Shown piece by piece: positions 48,701-59,100 of a DNA stretch of 64,000 bases. Numbering within the stretch: position 1 is the stretch's first letter; each line of letters opens with the position of its first letter. The translations under genes were made by a program, and so were the position numbers. Source of the stretch: Echinometra lucunter (lineage: Eukaryota; Echinodermata; Echinoidea; Camarodonta; Echinometridae); contig CM057154.1 of NCBI GenBank assembly GCA_029962745.1, forward strand, positions 32,033,134 to 32,097,133. The letters run 5' to 3'. The notes beneath the pieces are model-generated. The model saw nothing but the letters and a program-made list of their open reading frames with translations. It made no database searches and had not been told where the DNA came from.

Positions 48701-51700
48701 GACCGGTTCGAAGTATTAGCCTCCTTCTTTATCTCTAAGATACATCTTTAGCAAATACATTTTCCTGTAGAGTTGTCAATTTTCTGCACTATGACATGAC
48801 AAGAACTTTGTATTAAATCATATTTATCACAGATCTCTATCAATTAAGTATACAACTACATGTTTAATTCCTTGGTACAAAAAAGTGATAATAATCAGAA
48901 CAAATCAGGTTGACAATAACTGGGTTGGTGTCAAATCGTTGCTGTCAAAGCGTAAGTGTAAAAGCGAAAAGGGTGATTGTCAATGTAAATGTCAACATGA
49001 ATTGGGCCTTCTTATTTGCTTTCTAAGGTGTTGTCCATCTATATCATTCCTGTGAATTGTATTGTCTGTGAAAAGGGTCACAATTGAACAAATTTTATTG
49101 GTTCAAATAGATTTTAGCTAACATACCTGTCCTATTTCCTGATGTTTATCTTTGGCACTTTTAATGAGCTTCTAGCACCTCCAGTGGTATTAACCATTTC
49201 ATGAGGGGAATTGTTTGTATTTCTTATCAGATTTTTACTTAAGAAGTAAAGATGTACATGATGTGCGTGATTTCTTGAATCTCAGTCAGTATCTATTTCA
49301 GAAACAGAAGGACATAAAAGACAAGGTAATAACATCCTTCTGTTACCGGAGTTCCTTTCTACAGGCATTAAGGGATTGGGAGTGAAAACCTATGGGATCT
49401 ATCTATTTGACGATATCAATTCTTGAGCAAAGTCCTCCATTCTCCACCACTCTTAGAGGCAGGAAGACACAACAACCAGGAATATCCCAGGTGGTCAGGT
49501 CTTGTCAAAGTTGAGAAATGATGGCTGGACCTGCTAGTCTGTATATCCATTTTGTTTTACTGTCAATTTTTTAAGGATTCAAGCTAAAAAGAAAAAAAAA
49601 GAGCTAATTTTGCAATTAGCTGTTGAAATATATATGGTTTATGGACGACCACAGTATTCATTATTTTGATATTCAAATTCTGAGTACATGTTTCAGTATT
49701 TTGATCTTTGTTTAAAAACCAGGAATGATGTCCTGGATATCTAATACCCTCATATCAGTAGAAGGTGATTCCGCTGCGATCCTCAAAAAGCGACAAAGCG
49801 TGGTGAATCGCGGCTTGAGCCTTTCCAGTCTTCTCAGTCGTATCTTGAGCCTCTCTGAAGCGCCAATGATCGCCACCATCACCTCTGTCGCCACAAAGTT
49901 TTGAACATGTTCAAAACTTCTGTAGCGAGAGCGCCGAGGTCGCCAAGAGCGCCGCGATTGTCTTTAAGAGCGCATTAAAAACGGCCGTAGCTCTAACATA
50001 TCAGTAACGCCTAAAACGTACTTCAAGCACATTGAAAGCGGCTCTTATCGCCAATGCTTTCAGACCCGTTCCCAAGATGATTTTCCACAGTTATATTTTT
50101 GCGCATCTCATTCGCGCATCCTGGCTGGTATTGTTACATCATCACAACAGCAGTGCAATCACCGCGCAGGTAAAAAATGGAGTTGGAGGACGATTCTGCC
50201 ACGCTTTGCAAAATTTTCACAGATCTTCTCGGATCGCCTTGGTCGCCATGATCACCTCTCTAGTGAGATGGGGGCCATAATAGTGACTGTTGTTTTGCCA
50301 GTTATGCATGTTTGATCATAATAAAGAAAATGCATTTTCTCTTAGATGATGTATCACCAAATTAGAAGATGCTTATGATGTGCCTGTCTATGATAGAGCA
50401 CCAATCTTTTCCATGTTATTGCAACCTATTGCATTCTAAAGGCTTGGTCACAACCGGCCGTGCTTGTTTTTGCACGTGCGTGTCCGTAAGAGTTGCGGGG
50501 CTGTTAGCCAACTTCTGCGATTCTCTGCGATTATATGGCAACGTAGCCCCAACTTACGTCCTTTGTGCGGGTCCGTGCAGGCCTCTTCCAAATATTTGAT
50601 TTTTTCCTCGTCTAAACCCGTAGGGTGAACGTGCGACGAACGCGCAAGTGCTGTGCCTCGGCTGTGCGGCAGGTAAGGGTCAGTGCAATATTTGCAAGAA
50701 GTGCATACGTCGCAAGTACGATTACGTTACATGGTTATAAGAAGTACTTGCGTTGCCTGAGCAAGACACGCACGATTTGCCATTTTTCGCGAATAAGATT
50801 CTAGTCGACCTTCTCTCCTTCCCTTTCGGCTTTCCCTCCTTCCTTCACTTGCATATTGATAATTCTCCTGTAAATTTAAGTAGCCAATTTTAATGCCAAT
50901 TATTTTGTGAATGTGATAAAGACGACCGAATGGACGACGACAGTGTTCTGACCTTGCCGATTTGAGGGTGCAACTTGCGTGTGCCTCAAAACGAACGTTC
51001 GCTCATCTTGCGGAGATCTTGTGGTGTACGTCCACCGTGCAGTGATTGCACCTTCTACGCATGCTGGACGTGCCTGTGAAGTAGAGCCGTCGCAAATAAA
51101 TTTTCCAACCACGCACGATACGGTAACAATGCAAAATCTTGCAGCCAACGTAACAAGAACATGCAATTCGGTGCAACGCCTTGCGATAGCTGCATGTGCC
51201 ACATGAGTTTACCGAAACACATAGCCACACGCAGCGTTTGTTGGACATGTCCAACAACACCGCCCTGCCTGTTCTACGTGCTCCTGCCTGCTCGGTAAAA
51301 AAGTACGGGCTCGTAGAAATTTTTGCAAAATCGGTCGCAGACCACACGTACTGAGGTGCACGGTCGGTTGTGACAGTAGCTTAAAGGCATTGTCTAACTT
51401 TGTGAGTAGCTGATTTAAAAAACTCTCAAACTAAGATGAAACATGTGTATGAGTACTTGTATTTGTACTAAAAAACCCTGAAACCAACCATAATTTGGAA
51501 TGAAAAAGTGTAAGTTAGAGGCAAACGGCAATTTTATTATCCTTCGTCTCACAAGACAATCACTAAGAGGACCAGTTTTCTTGAATTTGAAAATGCTGTT
51601 ATGTGCCTCCCGCCGTGTGATACGCTAATACACACAATACGGTAAGGTGAGTCATACGCGCATGCGCACTCCTTATGTCTATTCTGTGCAACCGACCCTT

Positions 51701-53078
51701 GTATATTTTTCAAACATTGGTTCATATTTTTGATATTTGAAATTACTTCCTGTGGACATTATACTTTGAAACTTTCAGACTGGTATTTTTACACTGTAAC
51801 CCTTATGTTAATCCCATTTTCAAGTAACAAAACAAGATTTTTCAAAATCATAACAATGTTAATCAATGCCTTTAAGGCATCAAAGGGATGCTTTTCTTAA
51901 TTGTGATGTTAATGGTGATAGAGGTGTTCAGTTATGATTGATTCAGTCTTAAAACACAGATTATCTTCATTCCCCTGAGTCCACTTTGTTTAATGATGTT
52001 TACTTAAATCATGATTGATTACTAGTTACATTGCTGCGGAAGACTTATATAGAGTCAAGAATGTGAAAGCAGTGATGAATCCCTTGATGAATACGAAATT
52101 GAGATAAGTGTGTGGTGCTTGCGCATGTTATTATGATACAGATTCTTGTACTGTCTGTAGTACTGTGGCATAGGAATATCATTGCTAGGAATTTATAAAT
52201 GGGAAACTCCTAAGTGTGAATGGATACATTAACAGGTGTAAAGTTAATTGTGTTATGAAATCTTGAATGTAATTTGACTTGTACTGAGTTGAGCTCCAGG
52301 GGGACATAAACTTGATCCAGTCTTTAGACTTACAAAAAATTCTTTGATGTGATAGGTGATGTTTTGAGACAAAAAGAAATAACTTGGACTTGCCCAAATA
52401 TATGTATGAATCCATTATCATTAGTGTATAATGAGAGGCAGAAGGCATTAACTCAATCTGTCATATAGTGTGAATGACTAATTCTCGGTAGACCCAAAGG
52501 GACATGGCTGGAACCAAGACTAAACAGAGGCTGGGTGACAAGTCACATCACCCTGCACCTGAACATCAAGAGAAGGGAAATGGAAACGGGTCATATCAAT
52601 AATACGATTAAAGCTATGGGATTATGTTGAAGTTAGTGTTTCAGTGTGAGGTAGTCAGTTTTGAGTTGTAGTTATTCACACACAAGTTTTGTCATATCTA
52701 TATGACATATAACTATACGATTCACCAACTGTTGTATTTTTGTACAAGCATTCACACACCCGCCACACTGAAACTTTTTGTACATTGTTCATGAAATCAC
52801 TTGGGCGTTTAACTTATGAGGCGGGGTGTAAATTGCGCAGAGCATATATATGTTTTCTTTAATCACATAGGCTAATTTGCATAATATGCAAATTTCAGAT
52901 ATTACCCATGCATGCTTGGTTTTACTTTAGACTTTTTGTGTATGTTCTGGGGACCTTGCTGAAATGCACTGCACTGGAATAAATTCTTTTGCAATTAGTG
53001 ATAGTTTACTCCCTTTTCCACTAGATTAACTAGACTTTATTGTTCTTTCCCCTGTATATATTTTACCATCTTTATGTC

Positions 53079-53123
<45 letters not shown>

Positions 53124-56100
53124 GTATCTATCTGTAGTAGACCTATCTATCTGTCAATCAGTGTAACTCACTTTCTCATGACATTGACCTGTAACATGTT
53201 TCCTTCTTTGAGGTTTTTTGTTTTCATGGCTCTGTCTGACATCATTAATAAGAGATCCCTCTGTGACTGTACTCAACTGTTCTTATGATCCCAGGATGTG
53301 TCTAGTAGACTGTTCAGACTAGAGAAAAATCATGGCAAACTTTTATAGGGAAAGGTCTAGCTGAAGGGACTACACACTTGTATAAATGTGTCATATAACA
53401 AAAGTTACAAAACACAATTTGAGGGGGAGGGCTGCTCACTCCCTATTATGTGTAAGCCCCCCCCCCCCCCCCCTGGACAATTGTACGATACGTTATGCAG
53501 ATTACAACGGAATGCTAATTTTTTAATCAAGTTTCAATTTGAAATGATGCTCGAACATATGTTTTGCAACTCCTGTGTTTAATTGCACACTGTTTCTTTA
53601 TATGATGTTCTATTTGAAAATACATTTCTTGTCATGTAGCTATGCACTTTTGTAAAGCTAACAGCTGAATTTATGTATTCTGAATAGGGGTAACTCCTTG
53701 ACATATATCTGGTCAACGTTTTTCACTCTATATAATTCATTTACATGGAAAACAATTTCCTTGTAAGTATGTTGTTGTGATATGTATCTTCTTATTTGTG
53801 TCAGATAATTATTTCCTTCTCGAGTAAGATTCTCCTTTCTTGCCATTATTTTCTCACTTCACTGTTTGTACATCTTGATCTGTTTAATTTTTTTTATGTT
53901 AGTATGGCATCTCTGAGCCCAAAAGATATCTCACGGCACTATCCTCATTGGATTGTATTCTTCTTTCATTTTTCAAATTTATTTTCTTTCCATAATTTTA
54001 CTTGCCATATTCATTCTGATTTGTTTTGAAAGAAATGTTTTTACAATCTCAATTGCTTGTAATATCACTTTCCCCTTGACTGGACTAGACGATTTCCGAA
54101 AGTGCTGATTCCACTTTCATTTCTCTCTTATAAATCTCAAATTTTGAGGGGTCTCTTCCTTTTTTTCACTTCCTCTCTGTTTTCAGTCTAAAGTGTTAAC
54201 ATTCCATTGTGTCAAGTTTGTAACAATCCTGGTCTGTCTTTTGTACGTGAGTTTCCTACTGGCTGGCTTCTCTCCATACCATGTTGGTTTTATTCATTTC
54301 ACATTTCCTTCTGAGGTTGTCACCATGGTCCTGTATTTAGTCATGCTTTTGTCCTGATGCCAGTTCATTTCTTATGACGCAAATACAAGATGCTAAAGAT
54401 TTGTCCACACTCTTCTATGACTTCGTCTGAAGTTACCATGCTATGAGTAATATAAAATAAAGAGAATTTTCGTAGTGTCAGGTACAGATCTATCACATGA
54501 GTAATACATTTGCTCTTGATCCTGTTTAAAGTTAATCAATGAAGCACTGTAGAAGTGCCACAGTGTTTGACTATATCATACATCTAGAGTAGAGTTTAGT
54601 TTACTTTGGCAACTTCCTTACCCTTCAATATTTTGTTTCCAGTACAAGAAATATTTATCATGAAAACCTGTATTTACCAGTGCATCTTGGTAAATGCCAG
54701 TTTTTTCCTTCTCTGTGTCAGATGTCCTTTCTATTTTCTATTTTCTATTGTCAGACGTCCTTTCTATGTATAGGTTTTTGAGTATTTATAGAAGATAACA
54801 CTCTAAATGTCTTCGATTAGAAATTAATCTACATCAGTTGTAATTAGAGACAACTCCAAAAGAAGATAAGAAATTTCAGTCAATAAGATTGATTTCTAAA
54901 TCTCTTAGATTAAGAATTTTAATTTTATTATTTTGGGGGGTTATACCTGATTTAAGTCAAAGAAATTTAGAGTATAACATGTTTACCGATTTTACAATAT
55001 GTTACTCTTTTATTACTTCATCCACAGGTTGTTTTGTGGATTGGCTGAAAATACTTCTGGACCATGAACAATATTTGTTTAAAACTTGAAACAAGGATGA
55101 TTGCATCATAAACTAACCATTGTCTATATTTTGTCTCTCTGTCTGCATTTTCTTTTTGTACAGAATTTCATTTGGGTGCTGTGGGAGGTTTACATCAGCC
55201 GAGATTATGTCATTCTGTCTGTCTGTCATGCTGGTCTTCTTGTGGGTCATGACAGGTCATTGGTTACTAATGGATGGTAAGAACTGATTGTATCCAACCC
55301 CCTCCTGGTATCCACCCCACCCCCTTCTCCCCATTCCTAAAGCAAAGATCATGTCATTCCATCTGTTCCTTTGTGAACTCTCTTAAGCTTGCACTTTAAC
55401 CTATAGATGGGATTACATTTTTAGTAGTTCTAATATTTATTTATAAAAAGATACCAGCATGTACCCCTACTTCCTTATCCCCTGTACTTCATCCCTTGCA
55501 CCCTGTACTCCTTTCTGCATACCAGCTCTATCCAGCAATATCATGCTATGTTCCAAATACCATACATCCCAATTCTTCATACCCCTATTGAGTATTCCAG
55601 TACAAAACACATCTTTTTTCAATACCTCTACACCCTCTGCCCTTTCCTTCCTATTCCCTATCAACTCACACATCTGAAAAGAAAAAAAAAAACGAAACCA
55701 AACAGCAAATGGGTAATGATTAATAGCAACATTATATTCAAGTGGTTATTATGTACTCACACGATCTACTGTTTTTAGGACTTGACAAGAAAGGTATTTT
55801 CTTTTCTTTGTTGAATATGGTTCTTTTCAACTGTAATGCTTATTTAGTGTCTGCTACAGTTAATGTAGCTGAAAAGCAAAATTTTATATAGATCTTATCA
55901 ATCAATCAAATTCATTGAAAGTTTTCTCAACTTAAGTGATTCATTCACAAGGAATAAAGGGAAGACTTAGATAATTCCAAAATCCTAATGAAAGCTTTCT
56001 GCACTTTTTGTTACCACCACAGCCCTTGCAATGGGTCTATGTGTCACCATGATAGCGTTTGTTCGGCTGCCGAGTCTGAAGGTCTCAACTTTACTTCTCA

Positions 56101-59100
56101 CCGGACTTCTCATCTATGACGTATTCTGGGTCTTCTTCTCTACCTATATATTTAATGCTAATGTCATGGTGAAGGTCGCGACCCGACCTGCTGATAATCC
56201 TGTAAGTATATGTATGTTTGGACACCTCCAAATGACCCTTCAGTGAGCACATCTACTAATACCCTGTTTTTATCTACCGTACTGGGTGTCACATTGTACG
56301 ACTGATGGAGGTAAACACAGGGTGTCATTCCTTCTTAACTGTAATAAAAGCAGGGGATTACATTTGTAAGAAAAGAGCAAGGGTCTATGCTTTAGAGCAA
56401 GGTGTCTTCCAGTGTTTACCCCAAGACTGTTTATGTCCACAGTGAACAAAGGACGACTGCAGAGGTTGTACTGTGTTCCTGCTAGATCTCTTCCTGAATC
56501 TCTTTCCTGAATGATATGAAATAATAGCCTAACATATTTTAGCAGACAGATTTTAGCAGACAGAGTTTATATTCCTTACAAATATCATGTTGTATTAAGA
56601 AAAAAAATTAAAACAATAAGGCCATTTATCCGATGCTAAGATAACGTCGCTTAGGGATTTCATTGAAATATATGCTGCTTCCTTCCTGTTAGAAATTGAT
56701 ATATACTTGAAATAGGAGTGCAAGTTGATGAAGTCCCTCATAGTTGTTTTAACAAGGTTGCAAAAGCAGAACTTTAATAATTATATCTACATGCCATAAG
56801 AAGGAGTCAATAAAATTTGATCGGTGTCATCTTGGCCAGTTTTCACTGATCGAAAGCTATCACCTGTTCATAGATTAACATTACAGCCCTTCTGAGGAAA
56901 ATCTAAATCAGACTGCTCCTCAGAGATGATGGAATGCTTTTGATTTTTTGTGGAGGATCATATCTGCCTTGCTATCTGAGCAGGTGAAACTGAAAAGCGA
57001 GAATTAAAGGATCCATCGGTTGCATGGGGTCAGGAATCGATTTGGAATCATTTGAGAATCAGAGACTTGGAATTCCTTCAAGTTGTTTATGATTGGAGAA
57101 GTCATTTCTAGTCATTTCCAAGTTATTTTCAGCTGTCCCATTTGATATTTTGAATAATCTTTCAATTTTTCAATAATTGTAATTCATATTTATTTCAGTT
57201 GTCAAACTGACAGATACGATGAAATAATGAAATCAATTTATCTATCTATCTTCAGTGAAAGTAGAAATCTTGTCAACGGTTCAACCTCAAATAATGATCA
57301 TACAAAGTGGCTAAGTCCACTTGAGATTAAAATTTTTCTTCCAAAGTCATATGGTATTGTTTAAAGTCGGTAGTAGGCCCACTAGGGTACCCATGACATT
57401 GTATACTTAAGAAGAACAAATGTAAAGAGGAGAATTACAATGAATAAAAGATCATTTTTACACATTTTGAGAAAAGAAGTAGTTCTCACTACAACATCAT
57501 CAATCCAATGAACCTCTTCAGCAATAGAGAGGATTAGCACATTACACATTTTGAGAGTTGAGGATTCATCGGGCCACTAGTCGGCTGCCTTAATTCTCTA
57601 TTGAAGTGTCATTTCCGAATCAATATTTGAATGGTTGTCTCTTCTTCCTAATGCTCTTGCATTCAATCCTACTACTCCTCCTCCTTTCTTACTTCTTTAC
57701 ATTCATTCTCACATGTAGGTCGGTATCATGGCCAAGAAATTCAACCTGCCTGGAGTGGCTAGAGATGCGCCTCAGCTCTCTCTTCCAGGAAAACTCATAT
57801 TCCCCAGGTAAACCACTCTACAAGTAGCTCTTCTTTCATTTATATGTTAATAAAATGCTCACATAATCTTTCCCCTTTCTTATTTTTTAGGTTTCTGTGG
57901 TTCAAGCTACCAATCTCTTGCAGGGCAAACATAACTATTTCAAGCTATTTCTTTTTTTTCTTTTCCATGAAGCATAAAAAAGAGTTAGTTGCTTCAATTT
58001 TTTTTTTAAGTTATAGGGTTGTTGCCCAAAATATCCTGATTGTTGTATATGGAGAGCGCAAAGGATCTTCAACTTAAAAGGGAAGCATTGTTGAATCAAA
58101 TTATCCCTCTCCTACATGTAGATATTTGGTCTTGAAAGGACAAAACCTGTTTAATCGCCAAAGAGTGCTAGGCTGATAGGTCATAGTGTGGGATGGTATC
58201 TCACAATGGTACATGTACATTCACTCACCTCAAGTTCTTACTGAAAAAAAATGATAAAAACATAGTCAGTTCCTTAAGAAAAATATGGTTTTGATGCACC
58301 GTGTGATTAAGCCTACTCTGTGATGATGCTTGTGTGATCACCTTTTATTTATTCATACTTGAAATACGTAAAGAAGAAATAGACGATAGGAAAGAAAATG
58401 CAGAAGGGATGAAACGGCATGATAGAAAATAGAACAAGAAAAACAAACCTTGAAGTTCATTGCTGTAACCTATAGCTGTACTGAGTATTCTGAAGGTATA
58501 ACTTAATCAGGGTTCCTTCCTCAAATTTGCACCAATTGGGTTTTTTTTTCCACTCCCATTAGAAAAATGTGTGAATGAAAGTTGCAAAATGTAATTTTTA
58601 AAAAACTGCCAATTTGCACATGGAATTTGTGATTATATATTTTATAGTGAAGTGCCAATTTATAGAGCATAATGATTAATCGTGAAATTGCTCTCTTTCA
58701 CATACAGTATAACATGCTGCATTAGAAGTAAACTCTCAACATTTAATGTAATTTAAACTCTTTCTGCTCATTTATCTAACATTCTGGATTAAAAGATAGT
58801 GAAAAAGAGTCACAAAATGAAGACACTGCACTGCTATGGGTTAATAATAATGAACGTTTTCCCTTTTTTTGTTTAAAAAAAAAAATGTGTCTTTTTTTTT
58901 CAACCCTTTACATTTGTTCAGGATAATTATTGTAGAAGCAACTACATTATCACCTTCACATATTGTAAAGAAAAGCCATTATTGCCACAAAATTGTTTTG
59001 GGAATGTGAAGCAATTGCAAAAGTTATGTGTCAAGCACACAAGTAAAAAGTAATTAGTTTTACAGCTATCATAGTGAAACATTTAGACACGTTTGGACAT

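Larger units (their letters stand above)
42760..55163 (+). other. SPPL3 intron 5 (12404 bp)
   Basis: Holds the MITE at 43251, family A copy 4, LINE tails near 47.8 and 48.35 kb, the inverted repeat near 48.6 kb, two GC-rich elements (49.7 and 50.4 kb), family C copy 2, a CT microsatellite at 53077-53120 and family D copy 2. The stretches 43.52-46.85, 48.70-49.74 and 51.88-54.79 kb show no recognisable feature. Confidence 0.7.

Noticed and set aside
50900..51347. Minus-strand frames of 100 and 114 codons with many Cys and Arg
   Set aside because: Inside an inverted-terminus GC-rich element; open in several frames at once, as expected from composition.
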